Source of the DNA: Clostridia bacterium
GTDB lineage: Bacteria > Bacillota > Clostridia > Christensenellales > Aristaeellaceae
Direction of reading: 5' to 3'
Assembly: GCA_017427165.1 (NCBI GenBank)
Contig: JAFRTK010000141.1
Span: forward strand, 1-64,000
DNA length: 64,000 nt
In this document: positions 53,846-64,000 of the stretch, piece after piece
How positions within the stretch are numbered: the stretch's first letter is position 1
Layout of the letters: every line of letters begins with the position of its first letter
Position numbers and translations under genes: made by a program
The notes under the pieces: model-generated
What the model saw: the letters and a program-made list of their open reading frames with translations, nothing else
Databases searched by the model: none
Told to the model about the DNA's origin: nothing

Positions 53846-55153
53846 ATGACGATGCTGGAAATCATTGAAAAGAAAAAACTGCATGGGGAACTGAGCCGGG
53901 AGGAAATCCACTTTTTCGCGCAGGCGGCGGCGGAAAAATCCGTGCCGGATTACCAACTGGCCGCTTTGCTGATGGCGATCCGCCTGAACGGGATGACTGA
54001 CCGGGAAACGACCGACCTGACGCTGGAAATGCGCGATTCCGGGGATGTGGCGGACCTGTCCGCAATTCCGGGCATCAAGGTGGACAAGCATTCCACCGGC
54101 GGTGTCGGCGATACAACGACCCTGGTGCTGACGCCCCTGGCGGCGGCATGCGGTGTGCCCGTGGCCAAAATCAGCGGACGGGGACTGGGCCATACCGGCG
54201 GCACGCTGGACAAGCTGGAATCCATTCCCGGAATGAAGGTCGCGATGAGCACGGACCAGTTTATCCGCCAGGTCAATGAGATCGGCCTGGTGGTGGCGGC
54301 GCAGTCGGGATACCTGGCGCCGGCGGATAAGACGCTGTACGCGCTGCGGGATGTGACATCGACGGTGGACTCCCTGCCGCTGATCATTTCCTCCATCATG
54401 AGCAAGAAGCTGGCTTCCGGTGTGGACGCAATCGTGCTGGATGTCAAGACCGGCAGCGGCGCGATCATGCATACGCTGGAGGACAGCAAGGCACTGGCGG
54501 AGGGCATGGTGCGGGTCGGCAGGCTGGCCGGAAAACCCATGGTCGCGCTGGTGACGGATATGAGCCAGCCCCTGGGCACCCATGTCGGGAATGCCCTGGA
54601 GGTTAAGGAAGCCATTGACCTGCTGGCCGGGCGGGCAGGCGGGGACCTGCTGGAGGTATCCCTGGGAATCGGCGGATGGATGCTGAAGCTTGCGGGCATT
54701 ACGGAAACCGCGGAGGAAGGCGAAGCGCGGATGCGCGAAGCGATTGCCTCCGGCGCCGGACTGCAGAAGCTGAAGGATATGATCGCAGCCCAGGGCGGCA
54801 ACCCGGCGGTCTGCGATGACGTGAAGCTGCTTCCGCAGGCGGCGGTGATCCGCACCTCGGTGTGCGGAAAAGCCGGCTATGTGCAAAAGATGGATACCGA
54901 GGCGCTGGGACTCGCGTCCCAGGCCATGGGCGCCGGACGGGAAACGATGGAAGACCAGCTGGATTACTCGGTCGGTTATGTGCTGAAGGTCCGCCTGGGC
55001 GACAAGGTGGAAGCGGACACACCCCTGGTTGAGCTTCACGCAAAGAATGAAGCGGACGCGGCGCGGGCGGAGGCGGCGATCAAAGCTGCCATCCGGATCG
55101 GACCGGAACCGGCAGAGAAGCCGCCGCTGTTTTATGCCATCATTACCGAATAA
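53846..55153 (+). CDS. pdp: Pyrimidine-nucleoside phosphorylase
   Basis: A 435-residue enzyme that splits uridine and thymidine with phosphate; thymidine phosphorylase (deoA) is the close alternative. ATG at 53846 with GGGAGGA upstream. The signature 'KVDKHSTGGVGDTTTLVL' is near residue 79, 'SGRGLGHTGGTLDKLESI' near 110 and the C-terminal lid follows. It salvages pyrimidines, complementing the de novo operon earlier in the window. It starts about 20 nt after the yebC terminator; no separate promoter was recognised. Confidence 0.94.
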   Translation: MTMLEIIEKKKLHGELSREEIHFFAQAAAEKSVPDYQLAALLMAIRLNGMTDRETTDLTLEMRDSGDVADLSAIPGIKVDKHSTGGVGDTTTLVLTPLAAACGVPVAKISGRGLGHTGGTLDKLESIPGMKVAMSTDQFIRQVNEIGLVVAAQSGYLAPADKTLYALRDVTSTVDSLPLIISSIMSKKLASGVDAIVLDVKTGSGAIMHTLEDSKALAEGMVRVGRLAGKPMVALVTDMSQPLGTHVGNALEVKEAIDLLAGRAGGDLLEVSLGIGGWMLKLAGITETAEEGEARMREAIASGAGLQKLKDMIAAQGGNPAVCDDVKLLPQAAVIRTSVCGKAGYVQKMDTEALGLASQAMGAGRETMEDQLDYSVGYVLKVRLGDKVEADTPLVELHAKNEADAARAEAAIKAAIRIGPEPAEKPPLFYAIITE

Positions 55154-55169
55154 CCGGAGGAAAACGCAC

Positions 55170-56333
55170 ATGACGCTGAAGGAGAAAATGACGGCCTGCC
55201 TGGAGCAGGCGGTGGAGAACCGGGAAGCCGCGGGTTTGAACCTGCTGGTACTGCGGAACGGGAAGCCGCTCTGCTACGCGGAGGCCGGGTACGCGGATAT
55301 CGAAAGCGGAAAGAAGATCCGGCGGGATTCCATTTTCCGGCTGTACAGCCAGACCAAGCCGGTGACCGCCGCGGCCGCGATGATCCTCGCGGAACGGGGA
55401 CAGCTGGACCTGCAGGCCGGCGTGGACATGTACCTGCCGGGCTTCCGCAATCCCCGGGTTGTGAAGCCGGACGGGGAGATCGTTCCGGCGCCGCGGGCTC
55501 CGTGGGTGTCCGAGCTGCTGGGAATGACTTCCGGGCTGTGCTACCCGGACGCGGACCCTGCCGGGAAGTACGCGGAAAGCGTTTTTGTGGAAGAACAGGC
55601 GCAGATCGCCGCAGGCGGCGGGATGGGCACGGTGGAATTCTGCAATGAGCTTGGAAAACAGCCGCTGGCATTCCTGCCCGGAACCCGCTGGCGCTACGGC
55701 ACCAGCGCGGATGTACTCGGCGCGGTGATCGAAGCGGCTTCCGGAAAATCCTTCCGGCAGTTCCTGAAGGATGAGCTGCTGGATCCGCTGGGCATGGCGG
55801 ACACGGATTTCTATGTACCGGAAGGGAAACGGGACCGGCTGGTGACCTGCTACCGGCGTGTGCCGGGCGGGCTGGAGCCTTTCGGCGGAATGCACCTTGC
55901 GGTAGGCCGGTATGACAGGCTTCCCGCCTTTGAATCCGGCGGGGCGGGACTGGTATCCACCCTGCAGGATTACTCCGCTTTCGCGACGATGCTGCTGAAT
56001 GGCGGCGAGTACCATGGTGAGCGGATCCTGTCCGAAGCGTCGGTGCGTTACCTGCGGTCGCCGCGGCTGCGGCCTGAAGTACGGCGGGATATGTGGGACA
56101 ACCTGGGCGGCTACAATTACGGCTGCCTGATGCGGGTGTGTGATATGCCGGGCGCCTGTGAATGCCTTACCGAGCGGGATGAGTACGGCTGGGACGGATG
56201 GCTGGGCACCTATTTCGCGAACCTGCCGGGTTCCGGGATCACCTTCCTGCTGAACCAGAACGTAACGGATACAGGCACGGCGGCGGTGACGCGCCGGTGC
56301 CGGAACATCCTGGCGGCGGAAGCCGGACTGTAA
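55170..56333 (+). CDS. Beta-lactamase-related serine hydrolase
   Basis: A 387-residue cytoplasmic protein of the class C beta-lactamase/penicillin-binding-protein fold, with no signal peptide. The catalytic Ser-x-x-Lys is 'LYSQTKPVTAAAAM' near residue 52, and 'WRYGTSADVLGAVIEAASGK' near 175 supplies the Tyr motif. Such proteins are often esterases or peptidases rather than true beta-lactamases. ATG follows CCGGAGG; the gene lies 16 nt after pdp, so the two are probably cotranscribed. Confidence 0.88.
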   Translation: MTLKEKMTACLEQAVENREAAGLNLLVLRNGKPLCYAEAGYADIESGKKIRRDSIFRLYSQTKPVTAAAAMILAERGQLDLQAGVDMYLPGFRNPRVVKPDGEIVPAPRAPWVSELLGMTSGLCYPDADPAGKYAESVFVEEQAQIAAGGGMGTVEFCNELGKQPLAFLPGTRWRYGTSADVLGAVIEAASGKSFRQFLKDELLDPLGMADTDFYVPEGKRDRLVTCYRRVPGGLEPFGGMHLAVGRYDRLPAFESGGAGLVSTLQDYSAFATMLLNGGEYHGERILSEASVRYLRSPRLRPEVRRDMWDNLGGYNYGCLMRVCDMPGACECLTERDEYGWDGWLGTYFANLPGSGITFLLNQNVTDTGTAAVTRRCRNILAAEAGL

Positions 56334-56359
56334 GCAACAAATGACGGGAGCCGATAAAG

Positions 56360-56821
56360 ATGAAACGGATTGCTTCTTTTTCGATCAACCATGACGCGCT
56401 GACACCGGGAATGTATATCTCCCGGATTGACGGCGACTGCGTAACATATGACCTGCGGATGAAGACACCGAATGCCGGCGATTACCTGGACCAGAAGGGG
56501 CTGCATACCCTGGAGCACCTGTTGGCGACGTACCTGCGGAATACCGGAAGCAGCGATGAAATCGTGTACGTCGGCCCGATGGGCTGCCGGACGGGATTCT
56601 ACATCGTGATGCGGGACACTGTGCCGGCCGGAAAGGCGCTGGAGCTGATCCGGGAAGCATTCGCGTTCTCCGCCGCTTTTGAGGGAACGATTCCCGGCGC
56701 GGCGAAGCGGGAATGCGGGAATTACCTGGAGCATGACCTGGCGGAAGCAAAGCGCGAAGCCGCCGCGTACCTGCGGGTGCTGGAAAACTGCACGGAGAAC
56801 ACGATGGTGTATCCGGAATAA
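56360..56821 (+). CDS. luxS: S-ribosylhomocysteine lyase
   Basis: A 153-residue LuxS that cleaves S-ribosylhomocysteine to homocysteine and DPD, the autoinducer-2 precursor. The metal ligands are in 'HTLEHLLATYLRN' (HxxxH, residues 49-53) and 'KRECGNYLEHDL' near 120; 'YVGPMGCRTGFY' supplies the catalytic Cys near 81. Length is normal. Its partner pfs (SAH nucleosidase) is not nearby. A terminator follows. Confidence 0.97.
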   Translation: MKRIASFSINHDALTPGMYISRIDGDCVTYDLRMKTPNAGDYLDQKGLHTLEHLLATYLRNTGSSDEIVYVGPMGCRTGFYIVMRDTVPAGKALELIREAFAFSAAFEGTIPGAAKRECGNYLEHDLAEAKREAAAYLRVLENCTENTMVYPE

Positions 56822-56838
56822 TCAAGGTTTCAGACGGG

Positions 56839-56870
56839 ACAGCCTCTGTTTTTTCGGGGGCTGTTTTCTT
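56839..56870 (+). terminator. Terminator after luxS
   Basis: ACAGCCTC (56839-56846) pairs with GGGGCTGT (56857-56864) with one G-U pair, followed by TTTCTT. Confidence 0.75.
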
Positions 56871-56896
56871 TACATTCAACAATTTTCCTGTATAAT
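56869..56896 (+). promoter_or_regulatory. Promoter of the panT/coaX operon
   Basis: TTTACA (56869-56874), 16 bp, consensus TATAAT (56891-56896). A leader of about 107 nt follows, with one CCGCG/CGCGG hairpin; I do not recognise a riboswitch. Confidence 0.75.
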
Positions 56897-57009
56897 ATGA
56901 GCATCTGCACGATGTTTGGTGCCGCGAGCTTCGGCCGCGGACACGGAAGAACGCAGAAATAATATTTTTCGACGGGTATCCGAAAGGAACCTGAACGGAG
57001 GGAAAAAAC

Positions 57010-57630
57010 ATGTCCAGAGGAATCCAGTCCAAGAAAATCCGTTACCTTTGCCTGATCTCGGTGTTTGTTGCCATTGAGCTGCTGCTGAAGCTCGCAGGCC
57101 TCGGGAATATCCCGATCAACCCCCTGCTGAATGTGACGCTGCTGACCATCCCGGTTGCCATCGGCGCAATCCTGCTGGGACCCCTGGCCGGCACAATCCT
57201 GGGAGCTGTTTTCGGAGCCACCAGCTTTATCCAGCCGATGTCGGCCATGGTGGCTGCTTTTATCCCGATCAACGTTGTCCATACCATTGTTATGTGCGTC
57301 GGCATGCGGGCCCTGATGGGTTTCTGTGTCGGCTGGATTTTCCGCTTCTTCAGCAAAATGGACAGGAAAAAGGTTTTCTGCTATTTCGGCGCTTCCTTTT
57401 TCACCGCATTCCTGAATACCCTGTTTTTCATGGGATATCTGGTGCTCGCGTTTTACCAGACAGATTATGTCGCCGGCAAAGTCGCGAACCTGGGCGCACT
57501 GAATCCCATTCACTTTGTGATCCTGTTTGTCGGAGTCAACGGCCTCTTTGAGCTGGTTACAACCACCATTATCGGCGGGACCGTTTCCAAAGGTGTTGAT
57601 TACGCACTCAACAGAAGACAGAAAGGGTAA
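57010..57630 (+). CDS. panT: ECF transporter S component, probably for pantothenate
   Basis: A 206-residue membrane protein with about six helices ('LCLISVFVAIELLLKLAG' first), the size and topology of an energy-coupling-factor substrate-binding subunit. 'GATSFIQP' near residue 75 and the 6-nt gap to pantothenate kinase point to pantothenate uptake (inference from context). The shared EcfA/EcfT module is not in the window. Site ACGGAGGG upstream. Confidence 0.8.
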   Translation: MSRGIQSKKIRYLCLISVFVAIELLLKLAGLGNIPINPLLNVTLLTIPVAIGAILLGPLAGTILGAVFGATSFIQPMSAMVAAFIPINVVHTIVMCVGMRALMGFCVGWIFRFFSKMDRKKVFCYFGASFFTAFLNTLFFMGYLVLAFYQTDYVAGKVANLGALNPIHFVILFVGVNGLFELVTTTIIGGTVSKGVDYALNRRQKG

Positions 57631-57636
57631 TTCACC

Positions 57637-58422
57637 ATGATCCTGACCATGGATATCGGCAACACCAATATCAAGACGGCGCTGTTCGACGGGAAAGAGA
57701 TGTACAAGTACTGGCGGATGTCCACCAATACCACATCCACTTCCGACGAATACGGCGTCCGCCTGTCCTCCATGTTCGCGCATGAAGGCGTGCCGACCAG
57801 TGTGGTGGACGGTATCGTGGTATCAAGCGTGGTACCGACGATCAATTTCACCATCGACCACATGCTGCAGAATTACTTCGGCAAGGCGCCGCTGTTTGTG
57901 GCCCCCGGGGTAAAGACGGGCATCAACATCCGCTATGAGAACCCCAGGGAGCTGGGCAGCGACCGGATCGCGAACGCGGTGGCGGCATACGATGAGTATG
58001 GCGGGCCGTGCATCTTCATCGATTTCGGTACAGCCACGACCTTCGGGGTGATCGACGCGGACGGGGCGTTCCTGGGCGGTACCATCTGCCCCGGTATCAA
58101 GCTGAGCAGCGAAGCGCTGGTTTCCGGCACCGCGAAGCTGCCCCGGTTTGAGCTGGCCCGGCCGGAAAACGTGATCGGGAAGACGACGCTGACCAACCTG
58201 CAGAGCGGTATGTTCTACGGCTATGTCGGCCTGGTGCGGAATATCGTGCGAAAGATCAAGCAGGAGCTTGGCAAGGAAGCATACGTCGTGGCGACGGGCG
58301 GTATGGCCCTGATGATTGCGGAGGAGAGCAACGTAATCGACAAGCTGGACGGACTGCTGACCCTGAAGGGCCTGCGCCTGATTTATGAACGGAATTCAAC
58401 TGAAGGGGGAAAAGGACAATGA
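57637..58422 (+). CDS. coaX: Type III pantothenate kinase
   Basis: A 261-residue CoaX of the ASKHA fold, the first step of coenzyme A synthesis. The phosphate-binding loop is 'MDIGNTNIKTALFDG' at residues 5-19; 'GSDRIANAVAAYDEYG' near 107 and 'DFGTATTFGVIDADGAFLGG' near 129 are family signatures. It overlaps hom by 4 nt (ATGA). Pairing with the putative pantothenate carrier suggests uptake followed by trapping through phosphorylation. Confidence 0.97.
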   Translation: MILTMDIGNTNIKTALFDGKEMYKYWRMSTNTTSTSDEYGVRLSSMFAHEGVPTSVVDGIVVSSVVPTINFTIDHMLQNYFGKAPLFVAPGVKTGINIRYENPRELGSDRIANAVAAYDEYGGPCIFIDFGTATTFGVIDADGAFLGGTICPGIKLSSEALVSGTAKLPRFELARPENVIGKTTLTNLQSGMFYGYVGLVRNIVRKIKQELGKEAYVVATGGMALMIAEESNVIDKLDGLLTLKGLRLIYERNSTEGGKGQ

Positions 58423-59681
58423 AAGAGGTTGTGCTGGGACTGCTCGGACTGGGAAATATCGGCGGAGGTGTCTGGGACCTGATCCGGACCTTCGGCAGCG
58501 AGGTGGAAACCCGGACGGGCGTGCCGCTGCGCGTGAAGAAGGCCCTGGTGCTGGACAAGCGCTTCCACGGCGGCAAGGATGTTCCGGACGAGGTGCTGAC
58601 CACGGACAAGAATGATATCCTGGAGGATCCGGAAATCCAGATCGTCTGTGAGTTCCTCGGCGGCGAACAGCCGGCAGCCTCCATGATGCTGCGCGCGCTG
58701 GAAAACGGGAAATCCGTGGTGACCGCGAACAAGATGGCGCTGTGCCTGCACTTTGACGAGCTGCGCGCCATGGCGAAGAAGACCGGCGCCGGGCTGTACT
58801 ACGAAGCCAGCGTCGGCGGCGCGATCCCGATTATCAACGCGATCCAGAGCCCGCTGATCGCGAACCATATCGAGCAGATCATGGGCATTGTGAACGGCAC
58901 AACCAACTATATCCTGACTCGGATGGCGGCGGAAGGCGCCGAGTATGAGGACGTGCTGAAGGACGCTCAGCGGCTGGGCCTGGCCGAGCCTGATCCCACG
59001 GCGGATGTCGAGGGCTTTGACGCGGCCTACAAGCTGAGCATCCTGGGCTCCCTGGCTTTCCACAGCCGGGTAAAGGTGGAGAATGTATACCGGGAGGGCA
59101 TCACGAAGGTGTCCGCCGAGGATATCGCCTTTGGCCGGGAAATGGGCTATGTGCTGAAGCTGCTGGCGATCGGCAAGGACAACGGTGATACCATTGAAGC
59201 CCGCGTCCACCCGGTGTTCCTGCCGGCGGACCATCCGCTGGCCCGCGTGGACGGCTCGCTGAACGCGGTGTACCTGTACGGCCACTCCTTCAAGGACATG
59301 ATGCTGGAAGGCCGGGGCGCCGGCGACGCGCCGACGGCCAGCGCCATCGTGGGCGACATCATCCAGGCCGCGCAGAACGCGGTGCATCCGATGCCGTACC
59401 TGCAGGAGAACCCGAAGCCGGTGGCCGATGACTGGCAGAGCAAGTACTTTATCCGCATGAAAGCCAAGGATGCTCCCGGCGTCCTGGCGGAAGTGACAGG
59501 CCTGCTGGCGGGAGAGGGAATCTCCGTTTCCGCCATGATGCAGAAGGGCGCCGCCCCGGGCGGAAAAGCCACCCTGATTGTGATTACGCACATCGCGCCG
59601 GAAAAGGCCGTGCAGCGTGTGGTAAAATCCCTGAACCCGGAAATCTGCCAGGTGGAGAACGTGATCCGCGTCGAAGCCTGA
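58419..59681 (+). CDS. hom: Homoserine dehydrogenase with ACT domain
   Basis: A 420-residue NAD(P)-dependent enzyme that reduces aspartate semialdehyde to homoserine, leading to threonine and methionine. The Rossmann motif 'GLLGLGNIGGGVWDLI' opens the protein; 'YYEASVGGAIPIINAIQSPL' and 'IMGIVNGTTNYILTRM' are in the catalytic domain. The C-terminal ACT domain (about 345-420, 'KAKDAPGVLAEVTGLLAGEG') is the usual site of threonine feedback. Translationally coupled to coaX. Confidence 0.96.
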   Translation: MKEVVLGLLGLGNIGGGVWDLIRTFGSEVETRTGVPLRVKKALVLDKRFHGGKDVPDEVLTTDKNDILEDPEIQIVCEFLGGEQPAASMMLRALENGKSVVTANKMALCLHFDELRAMAKKTGAGLYYEASVGGAIPIINAIQSPLIANHIEQIMGIVNGTTNYILTRMAAEGAEYEDVLKDAQRLGLAEPDPTADVEGFDAAYKLSILGSLAFHSRVKVENVYREGITKVSAEDIAFGREMGYVLKLLAIGKDNGDTIEARVHPVFLPADHPLARVDGSLNAVYLYGHSFKDMMLEGRGAGDAPTASAIVGDIIQAAQNAVHPMPYLQENPKPVADDWQSKYFIRMKAKDAPGVLAEVTGLLAGEGISVSAMMQKGAAPGGKATLIVITHIAPEKAVQRVVKSLNPEICQVENVIRVEA

Positions 59682-59717
59682 CCCTGAGATGACCGCCGGC
59701 GGCGGATGAGGAATGGT

Positions 59718-62074
<2,357 letters not shown>

Positions 62075-62091
62075 AGGCAAAAAACAGCATG

Positions 62092-62135
62092 AAAAAACGG
62101 GGCCTTCCCTGACCGGGAAGGCCCTGTTTTTCTTT
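62092..62135. terminator. Bidirectional terminator between mnmA and the PfoR-like gene
   Basis: GGGCCTTCCC (62100-62109) with GGGAAGGCCC (62115-62124), flanked by an A-run on the left and a T-run on the right, so it can end both converging transcripts. Confidence 0.9.
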
Positions 62136-62138
62136 GGT

Positions 62139-63230
62139 TCAGATTTTCATATCGCCGTCTTTGACCCAGCCGAGGCGGCGGACCGCCAGATGGATCAGCA
62201 GGGACAGGACCGCGGGCAGGACAATACAGACGAGGGCCAGGCCCAGCCAGTCGGTTCCGGTAATGGCTGCCTTTGTGCCGGCCGCGATATCATTGACCCA
62301 GCCGGTATATACCCCCAGCGGGCCGACCATACCGCAGGTGCCCATGCCGGAAGAGATGGCAGCGCCGTTCATTTCCATGCGGAAGACACAGGTGGCGATG
62401 GGACCGGTGATTGCCGAAGCCAGGGTGGGGGCAATCCAGATCCGGGGATTTTTGATGATGTTGGGCATCTGCAGCATGGAGGTGCCGAGGCCCTGGGAAA
62501 CCAGGCCGCCGACCTTATTCTCCCGGAAGGAGATGACAGCGAACCCGATCATCTGCGCGCAGCAGCCCGCAACGGCAGCTCCGCCGGCCAGGCCGGTAAG
62601 CCCCAGGGCGGCGCAGATCGCGGCGGAGGAAATCGGAAGCGTCAGCGCAATACCGACGATGACCGATACGAGAATGCCCATCAGGAAGGGCTGGAGCTCG
62701 GTCGCCCATCTGATGACCTCACCGACGGACATGGCGGCCTGGCCGAGCGGCGGGGCGATCAGCCAGGACAGGAATACGCCGACCGCGATGGTGACCAGCG
62801 GGGTGACGAGGATATCGACTTTTGTTTCCTTGGAAACCGCTTTGCCGAATTCAGCGGCGATAATCGCGATAAAAAGAACCGCCAGCGGGCCGCCGGCACC
62901 GCCCAGGATGTTGGCCGCAAAACCCACCGCGGCCAGGGAAAACAGGGCCAGCGGCGGACACTTGAGCGCATAACCGATGGCGATGGCCATGGCCGGGCCG
63001 CTCATGGCGGAGGCGAGTCCGCCAACCGTATAATTGACCGTATTGCTGCCGGCTCTGAGGGTAGCGACTGTCTGCGTCAGGAACGGAATTCCGAACTGTT
63101 TGCCAACCGTGTCGATGATGGTGCCGATGAGCAGGGAACAGAACAGACCCTGCGCCATGGCGCCCAGCGCGTCGATCCCGTACCGTTTCAGGGAAATCTC
63201 AATGTTCTTTCTCTTCAAAAACTCTTTCAT
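62139..63230 (-). CDS. PfoR-like/PTS_EIIC_2 membrane protein
   Basis: A 363-residue, very hydrophobic protein of about ten helices. The Gly- and Ala-rich segments ('NYTVGGLASAMSGPAMAIAI', 'TLPISSAAICAALGLTGLAG', 'GAAISSGMGTCGMVGPLGVY') match the PTS EIIC-like COG3641 family, which includes the clostridial regulator-annotated PfoR. There is no EIIA or EIIB domain nearby, so a true phosphotransferase role is doubtful; transport of an unknown solute is more likely. It is monocistronic on the minus strand. Confidence 0.82.
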   Translation of the reverse strand: MKEFLKRKNIEISLKRYGIDALGAMAQGLFCSLLIGTIIDTVGKQFGIPFLTQTVATLRAGSNTVNYTVGGLASAMSGPAMAIAIGYALKCPPLALFSLAAVGFAANILGGAGGPLAVLFIAIIAAEFGKAVSKETKVDILVTPLVTIAVGVFLSWLIAPPLGQAAMSVGEVIRWATELQPFLMGILVSVIVGIALTLPISSAAICAALGLTGLAGGAAVAGCCAQMIGFAVISFRENKVGGLVSQGLGTSMLQMPNIIKNPRIWIAPTLASAITGPIATCVFRMEMNGAAISSGMGTCGMVGPLGVYTGWVNDIAAGTKAAITGTDWLGLALVCIVLPAVLSLLIHLAVRRLGWVKDGDMKI

Positions 63231-63277
63231 GCTTCCTCCGGGCTCTCCATTGCCCCCGAATCGTATTTCAAGGAAAG

Positions 63278-63283
63278 ATTATA
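63278..63283 (-). promoter_or_regulatory. -10 box for the PfoR-like gene
   Basis: Minus-strand TATAAT about 48 nt upstream of the start codon. No good -35 box is seen. Confidence 0.4.
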
Positions 63284-63365
63284 CATGTTTTTGCCCCGGA
63301 ATCCTGTATTTTTCCCGTTCATTATGAGAAGGCAAGCGACCGGAGAAAAACACGGAGCGCAATCC

Positions 63366-63391
63366 AAAAGGGAGCGGCGGCTGCCGCTCCC
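63366..63391 (-). terminator. Terminator of the flavin reductase gene
   Basis: GGGAGCGGC (63370-63378) with GCCGCTCCC (63383-63391), a perfect 9-bp stem. Read on the minus strand it is followed by TTTT (63366-63369). Confidence 0.85.
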
Positions 63392-63402
63392 CTTTGCGGT
63401 GC

Positions 63403-64000
63403 TTACCGGTACTGGGCCATCCGCTTTTTCCGGACTTCCTCCCGGGCAACGGACCAGCCGAAGAAGCCCATGACATCTCCCAGCTTCTGGTACAGTCCGT
63501 GGCTGTAGACGATCAGGTGGGCCTTTTCCAGGTGCAGGCTGCCCTTTTCATCCACCAGGTCCTTTCGGACCCGGACGGCCACCACTTCACCGAGGAACAT
63601 ATCGTGGCTGCCCAGCGGGATGACCTGCCTGACCCGGCAGCTGAGGCTGACGGGTGCACCATCCACGGCGGGGGCAATTTCCAGGTTTTCCGCCGGAACG
63701 TAGCGCAGGCCGGTTTCCCGGCTCTTGTCGGTGTCCCGGCCGCTGCGGACGCCGCAGAAATCCACGGCTTTGCACATGGCTTCATCGGGCAGGTTGATGA
63801 CAAACTCCCCGGAGGATTCGATGAGCCCGTGGGAATACCGTTCCTTCCGCAGGCTGACGGACACCATCGGCGGCTCGGAATTGACCGTACCGGCCCAGGC
63901 GGCTGTGACCATGTCCCGGGTTTCCGGGTTTTCTTTATCCGCACAGCTGACAAGGACCACCGGGGTGGGATTCAGCATGGTGGAGGGGGAGAGGGAAATG
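63403..64000 (-). CDS. Flavin reductase domain protein, 5' end beyond the window
   Basis: At least 198 residues of a flavin reductase-like (FMN-binding split barrel) protein: 'NPTPVVLVSCADKENPETRD', 'MVTAAWAGTVNSEPPMVSVS', 'LRKERYSHGLIESSGEFVIN' and 'GSHDMFLGEVVAV'. The frame stays open past the ATG at 63978 to the window edge with codons for ISLSPST, which fit the family's 'PG/S-T-M-L-x-P' start region, so the true start is probably outside. It may be a flavoredoxin-like reductase. Confidence 0.88.
   Translation of the reverse strand, partial: ISLSPSTMLNPTPVVLVSCADKENPETRDMVTAAWAGTVNSEPPMVSVSLRKERYSHGLIESSGEFVINLPDEAMCKAVDFCGVRSGRDTDKSRETGLRYVPAENLEIAPAVDGAPVSLSCRVRQVIPLGSHDMFLGEVVAVRVRKDLVDEKGSLHLEKAHLIVYSHGLYQKLGDVMGFFGWSVAREEVRKKRMAQYR

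Noticed and set aside
56897..57009. The leader of the panT/coaX operon examined for a riboswitch
   Set aside because: One CCGCG/CGCGG hairpin is visible, but no conserved core of a known riboswitch class and no terminator or SD-sequestering alternative.

Overview
The window reads as a chromosomal segment of a moderately GC-rich, Gram-positive anaerobe of the class Clostridia, probably a gut or rumen lineage (inference). Pointers are the FtsK/SpoIIIE translocase, the PyrK/PyrD class 1B dihydroorotate dehydrogenase, the fused PurL-glutaminase of about 1,230 residues, PurO paired with a stand-alone AICAR transformylase, formate-THF ligase, a PurR-type operator, and CUT1 sugar ABC operons with SigA-like promoters. 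I saw no tRNA, rRNA, CRISPR array, prophage or insertion sequence, and the gene set looks like core genome.

Layout. 1-5.5 kb: a secreted DUF3298-like protein, FtsK and a Mbeg1-like hydrolase. 5.5-14.5 kb: a pyrimidine operon (pyrC-carB-pyrK-pyrD-pyrF-pyrE-pyrB-pyrI) with its own promoter and a candidate attenuator, but without carA. 14.5-27.4 kb: a purine operon (purE-purF-purM-purN-purO-AICAR transformylase-purD-purL-fhs) behind a palindromic PurR-type operator; fhs supplies the formyl-THF used by PurN and the AICAR transformylase. 27.4-30.4 kb, minus strand: an ECF sigma factor/membrane regulator pair and rarA. 30.4-37.9 kb: two CUT1 sugar ABC operons (binding protein plus two permeases each, no ATPase) that share the same structured 5' leader and both carry a terminator after the binding-protein gene. 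37.9-43.7 kb: membrane proteins (acyltransferase-3-like, MATE, zinc-ribbon protein, CARDB-like surface protein). 43.8-53.8 kb: secA, prfB, a DUF1461 protein, tsaD, gtrA-like, uvrA, yebC. 53.8-62.1 kb: pyrimidine-nucleoside phosphorylase, a beta-lactamase-like hydrolase, luxS, then a tight operon panT-like/coaX/hom/HAD-tmk fusion/mnmA. 62.1-64 kb, minus strand: a PfoR-like membrane protein and a flavin reductase cut by the window edge.

The most unusual signals are: (i) a ~105-nt intergenic element present twice (after the AICAR transformylase gene and after prfB), each copy starting at the upstream stop codon and folding into two hairpins whose stems differ in sequence but keep pairing; (ii) a ~180-nt multi-hairpin spacer between purF and purM; (iii) a PurF with all four Fe-S cysteines but glycine in place of the N-terminal catalytic cysteine; (iv) a HAD phosphatase-thymidylate kinase fusion; and (v) promoters whose -35 box contains the stop codon of the preceding gene (three cases).
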